Source of the DNA: Endomychus coccineus
Taxonomy: Eukaryota; Arthropoda; Insecta; Coleoptera; Endomychidae
DNA: 64,000 nt
Assembly: GCA_958510875.1 (NCBI GenBank)
Contig: OY294070.1
Coordinates: 48,264,078 to 48,328,077, forward strand
Direction of reading: 5' to 3'
Below are positions 1-10,383 of the stretch, one piece after another. The notes under the pieces were generated by a model, which was not told where the DNA came from, made no database searches, and saw nothing but the letters and a program-made list of their open reading frames with translations. The translations under genes were made by a program, and so were the position numbers. Position 1 is the stretch's first letter. The number at the start of each line of letters is the position of its first letter.

Positions 1-464
1 TGAGATTTGATGACTGCTTCATTTTGTAGTCATCTGCTCTGTTTTTTGCTTTGTTGATTTCTAATTTATAGTTTAATCGAAGCTTTCTTCTTGTGATTTT
101 GAAGTTTTCTGTTTTAAACTTCTTATATAAATTATTGAAAATATCAAGTTTATTTCTCAAATACCGGAGATGATTTGTAAACTAGTGCATATCAGAGTTG
201 ACTGTTCCTACTTTGATTTTCTTTTCAGGAAAACTAATCAGAAAAGACTCAACAAAATTTCGGTGAAAATCATCAAAAGCAGTATTGGCATCAATGTTAA
301 CATCCCTTACATAGTCACAATTTAACCCTTCAATAATAGAATGAAACTTGTCGTGAGCTATACTGTGGCATACAATATTGGCAAAATATATATTGCCATG
401 CCATATGCTGCCTCCAAATGTTGTCCTGATGGCTGAGCTATAGTTGGCAATATTGTAGCCACAT
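1..464. other. unassigned AT-rich flank
   Basis: No coding similarity recognised on either strand. It ends where the CAGTGGCGG terminus of the hAT element begins. Confidence 0.5.
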
Positions 465-1453
465 ATTGCAGTGGCGGTTGGTACTAAAGGGCACAAGGGC
501 ACGTGCCCACCCAACCACCAACGTGCCCATCCAACCACCAAGATAGACACAGAAAGAAATTCGCATGTAATTCAGTGCATTATTTTATACCGCACGTCAG
601 GCTCAAAACGCTCAGAACTATGTTCCGGGGAACATTCTGAAGTGTACCTATTTCAAGTATCATTCGGCTAACAGTGTGTGAATTCAATTCGAAGACGTGA
701 AGTCTGAACCTCTGAAATGAGCCTTTGAATTGGCGTTACGAGGCCATGATGAGATATTGACGTCGGAAAATCTAGGTATTTATGTAGGCTTAATTAACTT
801 TGCAGCTGAATTAGACGCTGTGCTTGCAATACATATGAAAGGTTCAGGTTCACAAGTGCTCAAAAACTATTCAGAACGAATTGCTAGATGCAATGTTGCA
901 AATTTACAACAAGCAGGAAATATCAAAAGAAATCAGATCTGCAAATTTCATTGCTTTGGAGGCCGATGAAACTACAGACAACTCTAATCATCAGGAAATG
1001 GTTGTTATTATTCGATACGTGTTTAATGGACACATTTTTGAACGCTTATGGTCTTTTTTCAAGCCGGGTGGACATAATGCTGATGTATTAGCAAAAACGT
1101 TGCTGAATGAATTGCAAACTATTTTAAATTCTCCTTCTGGGTCTGATAACAATAAACAAATCGCTCAAAGTTACGATGGGGCTTCCGTGATCAGTGGTGA
1201 GACAAATGTAGTCCAAGCCATTATCAAAAGAACATTTATTATATTCACTATTAGGCGCATCAATCTAATTTAATTATTAAACGAGCGTCGCAGTGCAATA
1301 AAAAAGTAACAATTTTCTTTGCAAATTTGCAGTCATTTTCAAGCTTTTTTTCTCGATCGTCAAAACGAACTGTTAATTATAGGAGAATTGATTTAATGTG
1401 CAAAAAAAAGGTAATCTTTTTCTTGTGCCGACCCTCTTTCATAACTCACGACC
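465..1453 (+). mobile_element. decayed hAT-superfamily transposon
   Basis: The left end begins CAGTGGCGGTTGG, a typical hAT terminus, and the right end (…CCCACCACCC) is its degraded inverted counterpart. The 8-mer ACATATTG lies immediately outside both ends (about 457-464 and 1454-1461), as expected of a hAT target duplication. The interior carries a frameshifted ZMYM1/DUF4371-like transposase fragment. The same CCACATATTGCAG string occurs a third time near the hAT at 32.87 kb, so it could instead be terminal sequence. Confidence 0.55.
730..1273 (+). pseudogene. hAT transposase fragment (ZMYM1/DUF4371-like)
   Basis: Two overlapping frames give one recognisable protein: an opening part (LRGHDE…NLGIYVGLI…AELDAVLAIHM) at 730-900 and, after a frameshift near 900, the segment with FIALEADETTDNSNHQEM, the most conserved stretch of the DUF4371 region of ZMYM1-like hAT transposases. 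FNGHIFERL and SYDGASVISG follow. The family cuts and pastes hAT DNA. The catalytic RNase-H fold is incomplete: nothing recognisable follows about 1240, so the hAT dimerisation region is missing. It is a dead fragment, in keeping with the decayed ends around it. The frameshift position is approximate. Confidence 0.75.
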
Positions 1454-1461
1454 CACCACCC

Positions 1462-2354
1462 ACATATTGCAGTTAAAATATTGCCCGTTCAGAAGCACAT
1501 CTACCAATGAGGGCCATTTTCCTGTCATTTCACTAGAGCTCCCGACTAATTCGACCTTCAATATTTTAAATAACTATATTTTTATTTTCTGCGGTTACAC
1601 ATATTTGTGGATTCTATCCGCTCAATTATGTTATGTATTACATTAAGACAATGAGACTACTTCAAGACTGTATTTACTTAAAATGAATGACAATACACAA
1701 CTTCACGAGACGTTACCTTTTGCGCCCATCTTCTCAATAATTCCTTGGCATGACTGCCAAAGAGATCTATAGACCTCTTTGATGACTGCCAACATCACAT
1801 TTTCTGTTGCCAACCTAAATAAATTACAAAAACTATATCCATTGATTAAATGAAAGAACAATTACTTTGCTTTTATACCACTTTTAATAATAATAACATG
1901 AAAACGTTACTATAGTTTCAACACCGAAGTGCCATTATCAAACAAATACAAAATCATAATTTATAGAGTTCATTTCTTATGTCCTGTGATTTTCTATAGT
2001 TGGTTCTTAATTTTTGCTCGATGTGTTCCAGTTTACTAATGGGAATGATTGGTGAACCTATTTTGTTAGGAATCGGAATCTTTCTCATTTATATAAATTC
2101 GATTATACCTTGAAAACACTTAATGTACATATTATTTAGTAACTAAACGCGTGTCAACAAACATCTCAGTGGCCACCTTTAGTAGATCTGAAAAATAAGA
2201 ATTTTCGAAGTTATTTTTGGAGAATGAACATACTTCGAAATAGTGATTTCTGAAGAATACAAAAAGATACTGCGAGATCTATCAATCCATTTTGTTTTTT
2301 AGATCTACTGGAAATGGCGATTTGGTTGTCATATTATAATAAATAAAAATCTCA
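1462..2354. other. unassigned AT-rich sequence
   Basis: No ORF or RNA gene recognised. The stretch ends at the inverted terminus of the mariner-like element. Confidence 0.45.
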
Positions 2355-2531
2355 TCATCCCGTTAACTGCGTATTTTTGCTCTAAAATATGACAATTAGC
2401 CTAACTTTCCTGTATACAAATTGCCCCCCTTAAGATATACAGGCTGTGAAAGTTGCAGTTTAAAAATTGTTTATCCTCGATAACGTTGTCATTTTTCGCA
2501 TGTCATGTTGGGATACTTATTGTTATTAACC

Positions 2532-3138
2532 ATAGACCTATTATCCTAAGGAGACGAAACATCTCATTCAGAAAACTCCATTTGACTTGTCGCAATGATT
2601 ACATGAAGTATGACAAAGAAAACCAACGAACCTCTTTGTCGTCGAGTCATAAATACTCCTTATTGGCAACGCTGTAACTATGATTGAAAACTTGGTACCA
2701 CTTGTAAGGCAACACCGCTTCGAAATAGCTACGAGATATATGAAAGCTGTCAAATTGCGTAGTACAGAACAGTCCCCATTCATAAAAGGTGCCCGGCATT
2801 GTCGCCTTCTGAACAATGGAATGGAATAGTTCTATATTAAAAAATTTGAATATTCTAGAATTCGATTGTATATTCCAGGTTACCATAAATTATGCAATAT
2901 TTTTTAGAGAAAACGACATTTCAACAGTATTGCTTCTAATATAACCAATAAATATTGCTATGGACGTTTTTATAATAATTACAAATCTCAACCGGCACAC
3001 AGAACAACTAATCCGGCAACAGCACACTCCATACGGCCATTCTTGTAATATATAGCGGTCCGAGTGGCCCGAAATTTTGGCAATGTCTGGTCGTGTTTAA
3101 ATGTAAACCATTCTGTCTCCTTAGGATAATAGGTCTAT
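2532..3138. mobile_element. 607-bp MITE with 24-bp TIRs
   Basis: The first 24 bases (ATAGACCTATTATCCTAAGG then AGAC) are a perfect reverse complement of the last 24 (3115-3138). The flanks carry the identical 10-mer GTTATTAACC at 2522-2531 and 3139-3148, which I read as the target duplication. A 9-10-bp duplication suggests a MULE-like or related group. The interior has no recognisable transposase, so the element is non-autonomous. Confidence 0.85.
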
Positions 3139-3689
3139 GTTATTAACCATATCCTCAAGGGTACACGACGATCAAAAAGCAAGCATAGAAGCCGTGACGT
3201 AAGATTTTAGTTTCAATATTTTCTTACCACTGATGACTTTCCGCAATACGCTTCTTTTTCGAGCCATGTTTAAAAGTCATGCAACGCTAGAGAAATAGCA
3301 GCAGAGAAGTGGGGTTACTCTTAATAACATTTTTAAACTTCAGATTACATATAAATGGCCCGGAATAATTTATAGATAATTTAGCGAAGTTTTTAACTTT
3401 AAAGGCCATTACTGATTTTATACAGAGTGTCTCTAAACATAGGACCAGCCAGATTTAACTGTTTTTACATAAACAAAATTTGTTTGCTTGTGTAATTTCT
3501 TTTAGTACTCAGAAAAATTAAAACAGGGATAAACGAGCTCTTTTAATTAGAGAAAAATCTATGATTTTGCGTACATGTTTTGATCTCATTTGTGTACTTC
3601 CACGTAAGAATTCATGAGGAAACTAGAAATATGTTGCCGATTGGATAGTAGATAAAAAGTATGGATGGCAAAGTTTACGCTTCGCACCT

Positions 3690-4340
3690 GTGTAAAGATA
3701 ATGGAATAAATAATTTTTTTCATTATCTCTACTCAACTATATCATTTTCGTAGTAATAATGTTTTCATGTATAAAAACAAATTTTCCATTTCTGGGAATC
3801 GAACCCGAGTCCATTAAGTGAGAGGCGTGAATCCTAGACCTTAGACTACATCGCCGTTTGTTATAAAATGTTAAAGTACGGTGTAAATTCAAGTTTACTT
3901 CAATAATTGTTTTAGTTGTTGTTGTTTTTGAACGATTTCGTTGAAAGCAGTTTTAAATTATAAATTTAATTGATTTAATTTAAAAGTTTTGAATCGATTT
4001 ATTGTATACTTTGGGAGTTATGATTTTTTTTCAACCCTCCAGAAGAGGGCGTGTTTATTACACGATTTCCTTGAAAAACAGTAGGGTAGGTCACCGAATT
4101 GTAAGCGATTTTCGTATCAAAAGTTGAATATCATAGGACCTTTCACTTTTGAGTTGTCGTGTAAACAAGCATTTTGTGACGGACATCCAGACAGATAGAC
4201 GAATTTTTCGTTCCTTAAAATTCTATGAAAAATACTATAACGAAGGAATTTTTGCTCCAGGACTTTTTTCAACCATTTTAGGAATAGCTTGAGTAAATGC
4301 AATATACTCTTCGGACTTCATCTGCGAAGAGTATACTAAG
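3690..4340. repeat. dispersed repeat with tRNA-like insert, copy 1
   Basis: Collinear with 15790-16325: shared blocks include the AATGAAATAAAT region, TAATAATGTTTTCA, CGTTTGTT…GTTAAA…GGTGTAAAT, GAAAGCAGTTTTAAATTA and TATACTTTGGGAGTT, ending in CGAAGAGTATA.TAAGCG. In this copy the 3' end has a 10-bp hairpin (ATACTCTTCG … CGAAGAGTAT) followed by CTAA, reminiscent of a Helitron 3' end. No transposase is present and the class is uncertain. Confidence 0.6.
3790..3856 (-). tRNA. tRNA-Glu-like pseudogene or SINE head
   Basis: Read on the minus strand, it has an A-box-like GTCTAAGGTCTAGGATTC, an anticodon-loop string CTCTCAC (anticodon CTC, Glu) and a perfect B box GGGTTCGATTCCC. The acceptor stem does not pair well and the D-arm is altered, so this looks like a pseudogene or tRNA-derived repeat part, not a working tRNA. 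Confidence 0.45.
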
Positions 4341-4559
4341 CGTCACTTGTCAAAATAATAAATAAATGGCTGGTCTATTCCTTCTCAAGAACTTATTTGC
4401 TGTACATTATTTCAAATAAGTTTTAATAATCAAAAAGTAACATTTAAAATTACCAGTAGAGTTCCTCTATTAACATTTTCGGGCATGGCTGATATACATT
4501 TGATGTTGGGTAAGATAAGTTTTGCTGCGTTCTAGTACATAACAATGATGTAATTAAAC

Positions 4560-5511
4560 TTTATTAGGAAAATGCGATGGGGCTGCGAGTTTTGCTAAAC
4601 GACGTTGGGCGGAAAGAAGGTTTTTTCTCAATTCAGATCGACGCCTTAGAGATACAGGTACATTTCCAGAGCAGGGATCATAACGGTCGACCTGGAAACA
4701 ACGATGCTAATAGAGAAGAACAAATTTTTGAAATAAACTAAAGTCTTGCAACTTTATCATCTTCAACGGGTGCAAGCACATCTCTCTCGGGATTATTCCT
4801 CTCTATTACATTTCTGTGGCTGGTTATTGAGAAAAATCAATGCAGAGGCAAGATTTGTAGGTAAAATATTATTTAGCGACAAGGCTACATCTATGCGAAA
4901 TTGTTTAACTAATTACATAATAGCCGTAAGGTCGAATGTAGATACACACGCAACTGTTGAAAGTTCCCATCAATTTACTTTTAAAGTAAATGTTTGGAAT
5001 TGTGAATAACATTCAGCGTTTCTACCAATATATCTAGATTCCGATTCATTCTTGAATTTATGAAAATTTTTTCTGATTTACTCAACGTGAATGCAGCTTG
5101 ATGGTACACTGGTTTAATAAATAAATGTGACTATAGTTTAGCTATCCCAGTAGCTTCTTCAAACAAATATTACAAAGTACTTTTTTATTTAAATTTAGAA
5201 TGAATTTTCATCACGTAATGGCTGATTCTATTCAATTTTCTAATTTGACTTTTCCAAATGGATGGATTAAACGCGAAAGAGACGCACCTATTCAGTGGCC
5301 AACACGCTCCTCCGATTTTAATCCATTGGCATTCAGTATTTGGGGGTTTATGACGATTAACGACGATGTCTGTTCTGAATCCATAGAAAATATCGATCAA
5401 TCGTCGTATGTCGGGAGAAATGGGGGGAAAACTACCCTTCCCCAGTTTCTACGCTTGCTTTGCTTTGAGGATACGGTTAATAACAAGAAGTATGTCAAAA
5501 TGATTGGCTAA
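4560..5511 (+). pseudogene. Tc1/mariner-like (DDE_3) transposase remnant
   Basis: The start carries helix-turn-helix-like residues (CDGAASFAKRRWAERRFF … RRLRDTGTF) at about 4570-4670. Next come FVGKILFSDKAT … ATVESSHQFTFKVNVWN (4850-5006), corresponding to the first catalytic-Asp block (usually F-TDEA) and the downstream NVWAGI block. Finally FPNGWIKR … IQWPTRSSDFNPLAFSIWGF (5255-5352) matches the WPPRSPDLNPLDFFLWG block with the C-terminal catalytic residue. Frames change repeatedly and stops intervene, so it is non-functional. The protein would have cut and rejoined the element containing it. Confidence 0.75.
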
Positions 5512-5774
5512 AAACGCAGTTAACGGGATGACCTGCTCTTTTGTTACATCCTGTAAGTTAGTTGTGCACCGAATGAATGTTCTGAAACAACAAGACATCT
5601 AGATACGTATTTCGGTATTCTTAAAATGATAGCTTAGTAGCCGTAATTCCTATCCAGGTTTTATAAATATTGAAGTGGTGTTTGGATACATTAATTTGAT
5701 GCTGAGGAGTTGGCCACTCTCCGTTATCTTATTGAGAATTAATTAAACAATTGATAAATAACTGAATATTTAAG

Positions 5775-5964
5775 GTTTCTCAAGTCTAGATCGATCAATA
5801 ACATTACAAACAGATAGTTCCGGGCAGCTGTTTCGCTTTCTCGATCTCATCAGCGCAACGAGAAAGTTTGCAATATTACAGAACGATAATCCTGTCGAGG
5901 ATATAAATAACAACCTAACAGAATGCTAGATGAAATCATACTATCTAACGCCATCCACCCATAT
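5775..5964 (-). repeat. hammerhead-bearing repeat, family C copy 1
   Basis: The minus strand matches 49085-49375. Shared strings are TGCAAACTT-TCGTT, GAAAGCGAAA, GGAACT, GTTATTGATCGATCT.GAC and a GATGGCGTTAGAT-type block. The copy is interrupted by the Copia insertion at 5969/5970. It carries a hammerhead core at 5817-5859. Confidence 0.65.
5817..5859 (-). ncRNA. hammerhead ribozyme motif C1 (degenerate)
   Basis: On the minus strand: helix I 5' strand GUUGCG, core CUGAUGA, a decayed helix II, core GAAA, helix III region ACAGCUGC, then C and helix I 3' strand CGGAAC. Five of six helix I pairs hold. The base before the cleavage nucleotide is C where hammerheads need U, and helix II barely pairs, so this copy is probably inactive. 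The covarying copy at 49289-49335 supports the fold. Confidence 0.55.
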
Positions 5965-5969
5965 ATTTC

Positions 5970-6128
5970 TGTTGAAGTAAACTATTAGTCTTCCATTTGA
6001 ATTGGAACACTTATCAAACATTCAACCTTGAACTTTCCCCTTCTTTTGTTAACTTATTATTCCTGTCTGTCAATAATAATAAAAACTGACGTTACGCATT
6101 GTCTGGATGTGTCTAATTATCCACAACA
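5970..6128 (+). repeat. Copia 5' LTR
   Basis: 159 bp, TGTTGAAGTAAAC … TCCACAACA. It matches the 3' LTR closely but lacks a ~16-bp segment (AAGCATATTGAGAGA) near its end. Confidence 0.9.
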
Positions 6129-6271
6129 TGCAACATGGTTGCAGAACTTGGTTTGCTTTGAGCAATTTGGATATTGCGGGCAAAAACTGCAGGCGCCTCT
6201 CGAGTAAAATTTTTGCACTGAACCAGTGGTTAAGTGTTCAGGTTTGGCCGGCAAACTGCGCAGAGGAAGCA

Positions 6272-6712
6272 ATGGATTTCCATGGAATCGAGAAGCTATG
6301 CGGCGCTGAAAACTGGACAATTTGGAAGTTCGCTGTCAGGAATTTGTTGCGAGCAACGGATGGAGCCTATGAGGTGTGTACCGGAGAGCTTACAAAACCG
6401 AATGCACCTGGAGGAAACGCTACGCGGGACAAGTTGGCAGCGCATGAGGTCTCTCTCAGAACGTGGGATAAGGCCGATCGAGTTGCTTGTCAAGTCATCG
6501 TTAAATCAGTGGAGTCAAAAGTAATGGCTCTACTGGTTGCCTGTGAAACTGCACGAGATATGTGGCTGAAGTTGCATGCGGTATTCGAACAGCAGACGAA
6601 ACAAGCCAGTCATGCGGTCCAGTCTGAGTTTTTCGGTTTCAGCCTAGTTCTAGGTGTTGACATGGTAACGCATATCGCACGTTTCGAAGGCTTGGTTCTT
6701 CGGATGCAGTAA
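6272..6712 (+). pseudogene. gag: Copia Gag (truncated by stop)
   Basis: The ATG at 6272 opens MDFHGIEKLCGAENWTIWKF, the usual start of insect Copia Gag (UBN2-type capsid). The frame runs to LVLRMQ and stops at TAA 6710-6712, where the homologous frame continues (LNVKPDE… follows directly in the same frame). Further downstream, CX2CX4HX4C zinc-knuckle residues are readable at 6993-7034 (CYGCGG…H…C), showing that gag once continued. Gag would package element RNA into particles. Upstream in-frame sequence to 6107 lies partly in the LTR and I do not consider it coding. Confidence 0.85.
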
Positions 6713-6992
6713 CTCAACGTAAAACCAGATGAAGGATCCTTGATGGTGAGGCTTTTGGACACTGCCCGAGAGCTACGAGAGCCTTCGACACTCCTGGTGG
6801 GCAAGAGCTAATGATCAACAAACGCTGATCAACTTGGTGGAAGTGCTGACTTCAGATGAGAGGCGACGAAATTTGCGAAAGAGTCAGCAAGAGGAGTTGG
6901 TGGCATTGTTGGCGTCAAAGGCTAGTATCTCAGGTGGCAGTACTGGAATGCGAGACAAGCCTTGAAACAACGCGTCTAAAGGGTAGTTCAGA

Positions 6993-7529
6993 TGCTACGG
7001 ATGCGGAGGTCTGGGTCACATAAAACGAAACTGCCAAAACTCCAAGCAGAACAAGAACGGAGGATCAACTGACCATCAGAGGAAACATGAGAAAAAGGGT
7101 CCAGTGGAGCAAGCCTTTGTGACGGAAGTCATGAACATGGACATTGAAGGTGACTCCTGGATCATGGACTCTGGAGCGACTAATCATCTGACCAACAGAG
7201 GCGACTGGTTCTCATCCTTCACATACTTCGAAACACCAATGAAAATTCTGATGGGCAACAACTCGACGATCGACGCTCTAGGGAAGGTCATACTCAAGTT
7301 CGAGTCCTCCGTAAACAGAAGCTGGTCCCCGTATAAGATGGAGGATGTTCTTTACGTTCCAGAAGCTCGAAGAAACCTTTTCTCCGTGACAGCTGCTTTG
7401 GACAAGGGTCTGACTCTTCAGTCAACGAACAATGAGTACAAGTTCTTCGCAGATGGTGTCATGAAGGCGTGCAGTGTGCGCAGCGGGATGCTGTTCAAGA
7501 TGATAATCCGAATGAAAGCATCAGAATAA
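6993..7529 (+). pseudogene. pol: Copia zinc knuckle and protease
   Basis: 6993-7034 encodes the CCHC knuckle. The frame at 7104-7529 contains WIMDSGATNHLTN, with the D-S-G catalytic triad of the aspartic protease, and the later VLYVPEARRNLFSV, typical of the region before the integrase. A stop at 7527-7529 breaks the polyprotein. A possible in-frame start is only the GTG at 7104, so this is an internal polyprotein piece. Confidence 0.85.
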
Positions 7530-7568
7530 TCCTGTGTCGTTGAGGCGAATTCGATGTAGAAGAAATCG

Positions 7569-8460
7569 TTGCAGAGTTGGCATGAACGTCTTGGCCACCA
7601 GAACAAACGCTACGTCCAGAAGTTCCTGAAACAACGCGGAATCGACGTGGAACTGGATGAAGATTTCTGCGAAGCGTGTGTCAAGGGGAAGCAGCATCGA
7701 GAAAGCTTCAAGTCGCGGCATCAACGGGCAACGCAGCCAGGGGAAGTCATTCATGCCGATTTGTGTGGACCTATGGAGACCACGTCAATAGGTGGAAGTG
7801 AGTATTTTGTCTGTTTCACATGCGAGGACCAACAGGACTGTAGTGGAACTGGCTCGGACTATGCTGTTGGCGCAGAATCTGTCGAAAGGATTGTGGGCAG
7901 AAGCAGTGAATACTGCGGTGTATGTCCTGAATCGCACTGGCTCGAGTCGTGTAGACGGGAAGACACCCTATGAGGTGTTTACGGGGAAGACGACGCATTT
8001 GGACAAATTCTACATATTCGGCTTTGAGTGTTATGTTTTGATTCCCAAGCTGAAGTGCAAGAAGTGGGACGCGAAAGGGAAAGAAGGCATCTTTGTCGGG
8101 TATTCGGATGGCATTGATGGTGTTCGGGTATGAATCGAGTCAGAACATCGGGTGATTCGCAGCAGAGATGTAGTATTTGAACCTGAAAAGATTGGAAGAT
8201 CGACGATACTGCATCTGATTAAAGCTGACGACGGATCACGATTAACGATGGATGAAGGTCCTGTAAGCGAAGCTGATGGTGAAGAGTTTGAAGGAGCTGC
8301 AGATAGTTGCGAAACAGACAAACTGTCAAGAAACCAAAGCGCCTGTCGGAGATGCTGTTGGCTGAAATGGGTAAGCCGAGAAGTTTCGCTGAAGCAACCC
8401 AATCTGCGGAAAACACCATTGGAAGACGGCTATGCTCGAAGAGATGACTTCACTGGATGA
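7569..8460 (+). pseudogene. pol: Copia integrase, core deleted
   Basis: WHERLGHQN … FCEACVKGKQHR (7578-7710) is the GAG-pre-integrase zinc-binding (H-H-C-C) domain, followed by HADLCGPM, the first catalytic Asp block. After EYFVCF (about 7820) the frame jumps to NRTVVELARTML (7830 onward), which in intact relatives lies beyond the other two catalytic residues, so roughly a hundred codons of core are missing. The C-terminal part (NTAVYVLNR … GFECYVLIPK … GIFVGYS) follows in another frame to 8133, then a broken linker to about 8460. Confidence 0.85.
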
Positions 8461-9886
8461 AAACGAAACGTGGAAATTAGTGGAGCTGCCAGCTGGTCGT
8501 AAACCGATAACAAATCGCTGGGTTTACCGAATCAAGCGTGATGCTGATGGGAACGTTGCTCGTTGTAAGGCGCGATTGGTCGTCCGTGGCTTCAGCCAGA
8601 AGCAAGGCGTTGATTAAAACGAGACGTTTAGTCCAGTCGCTCGATTTGGCACCATTCTGAGCGTGTCGGCCAAGCTTCATCTGCACTTCTCGCAGTTTGA
8701 TGTGAATACGGCATTTTTAAACGGCATTCTACGAGAAGAGGTATATATGGAGCAGCCAGAAGGATTTCAAGATGGGACAGGCAAAGATTGCAAGCTCTTG
8801 AAAAGTCTTTATGGCTTGAAACAGTCGCCGAGATGCTGGAACGAGTGTTTCAAAGACGTGCTAGTCAGTTTCGGACTGACAGAGAGCAAGGCAGATCCGT
8901 GCCTGTTCTACCGACATAATGGCAACGAGAATTTGATGGTAGTCCTCTACGTTGGCGACGGACTGGTGGCGGCAACCCGAAAACAAGATGCTGAGACGTT
9001 TCTCCATCAACTGGAAAACAAGTTCAAGATCACTGTTGAACCAGTTGGGAACTTCCTGAATATCCTCATTAATTGCCACGAAGATGGTTCGATTGCCATT
9101 AGCCAGAAGATGTATGCTGAGGATATACTTCGACGGTTCAAGATGTCAGACGCAAACCCAGTGACCACACCGATGGAGCAGTATCTACAAACAGATGGAT
9201 CATTGAACTGCGGTTTGACAAACGCTCCATATCGCGAAGCAGTGGGCTGCCTAATGTATTTGGCGGTCGCCACGAGACCTGGCATTGCATTTGCGGTCAG
9301 CTACGCATCTCAGTTTCTCGAAAGACCGGAAGAGCGACATTGGGAACTGGTAAAAAGGATTCTGAAATACATTAAGGGTTCTACGACAACGAGCATCAAA
9401 TACAAGGCAGATGACGACGCGACGAGGCTGCACATTTACACCGACGCCGATTATGCGAGTGTTCCTGGGACTCGCCGTTCCGTCAGCGGTATGATTGTAA
9501 AGTACTGCGGAGCAGCTATCACCTGGGGTAGCAGACGACAACAATGCGTGACGCTGTCAACTACGGAGTCGGAGTATATTGCAGCGTGTGAAGGGGCACG
9601 AGAAGCCGTTTGGTTGACTCGACTCTTCGAGGAGATTTCTTCACTGGATGGCACTCCGGTTCTTCTTGTGGACAACGCAAGTGCTATTAAATTGGCGAAG
9701 AATCCGGAGTTCCACAAACGATCGAAGCATATCGACGTGAAATATCACTACATCCGAGAGCAAGTTCTAGGACGGCGCTTGGAGATTCAGTATGTTCCAG
9801 GTGTAGAGCAAGCAGCGGACATCCTGACGAAGCCTGTTTCGCGTGTTACATTTGTTCGTCTTCGATCCTTGATAGGGATGTTGTAA
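8432..9886 (+). pseudogene. pol: Copia reverse transcriptase and RNase H
   Basis: The RT opens at 8432 (TWKLVELPAGRKPITNRWVY) and stops at 8615. A second open stretch, 8663-9886, carries FDVNTAFLNGILREEVYMEQP, KSLYGLKQSPR.W and the active-site box, which reads YVGD where Copia RTs have YVDD, so a metal-binding Asp is lost. The RNase H domain follows: YTDADYA near 9440, TTESEY near 9560 and LVDNASAIKLAKNPEFHKRS near 9665. The tail ADILTKPVSR is typical of the Copia C-terminus. This 407-codon run is the longest open frame in the window. Confidence 0.92.
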
Positions 9887-9908
9887 AACTATAACATTTT
9901 AGGGGAAG

Positions 9909-10085
9909 TGTTGAAGTAAACTATTATAGTCTTCCATTTCAATTGGAACACTTATCAAATATTCAACCTTGAACTTTCCCCTTCTTTTGTTAACTTATTA
10001 TTCCTGTCTGTCAATAATAATAAAAACTGACGTTACGAATTGTCTGGCTGTGTCTAATTAAAGCATATTGAGAGAATCCACAACA
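9909..10085 (+). repeat. Copia 3' LTR
   Basis: 177 bp, TGTTGAAGTAAAC … TCCACAACA, preceded by the polypurine tract AGGGGAAG (9901-9908). It includes CTGTCTGTCAATAATAATAAA, also present in the 5' LTR. Confidence 0.9.
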
Positions 10086-10264
10086 ATTTCATATTCCTAT
10101 ATTATTATTGTAACACATTTGTGTAACAATTTCAATCATTCGTGTTTTGTTTGTTGGTGGGTCATAGCCATTTTTAATACAATAAAAGAGTTTACAACGG
10201 TGGATACACTATAAGACTATAAATAAAAAATAATCACCCGTATCTACTAATAATACTATTAAAA

Positions 10265-10310
10265 GTACTGGGGACTGTTTAGCTGCCACGTAACCATCAT
10301 CAGAGTAAAC
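10265..10310 (-). ncRNA. hammerhead ribozyme motif A (decayed)
   Basis: The minus strand reads TTTACT-CTGATGA-T-GGTTACGTGGCAGC then TAAA instead of GAAA, followed by a CAGTACTTT helix I strand. The core substitution makes activity unlikely. It marks the Penelope repeat. Confidence 0.5.
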
Positions 10311-10383
10311 TAAATTAGGAAAGAAAATATACCTGTTTAAATACTACATAGTTGGGGTTAATAATGCAAACAAGTGGGGGGAT

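Larger units (their letters stand above)
2355..5531 (+). mobile_element. Tc1/mariner-like element with nested insertions
   Basis: A ~25-bp inverted match, TCATCCCGTTAACTGCGT plus T-rich inner bases, lies at 2355-2380 and, reversed, at 5507-5531. The right copy begins just before the stop codon of the transposase remnant, where a mariner 3' end should be. Subtracting the 607-bp MITE (2532-3138) and the ~650-bp repeat (3690-4340) leaves about 1.9 kb, a plausible element size. No TA target duplication is evident, so the boundaries are inferred. Confidence 0.5.
5965..10090 (+). mobile_element. Copia LTR retrotransposon with TSD
   Basis: A complete insertion: target duplication ATTTC at 5965-5969 and 10086-10090, LTRs at both ends starting TG and ending CA, and an interior with gag, protease, integrase, reverse transcriptase and RNase H in Copia order. 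The 4116-bp element (5970-10085) lies inside a family C hammerhead repeat. All ORFs are damaged: a stop ends gag at 6710, most of the integrase core is deleted near 7828, stops and shifts lie between 7529 and 8663, and the reverse transcriptase active site is altered. It can no longer move by itself. Confidence 0.95.

Noticed and set aside
5200..5511. Independent gene at the end of the mariner-like element
   Set aside because: Contains the WP.RS.D.NPL…WGF transposase block, so it is part of the degraded transposase.
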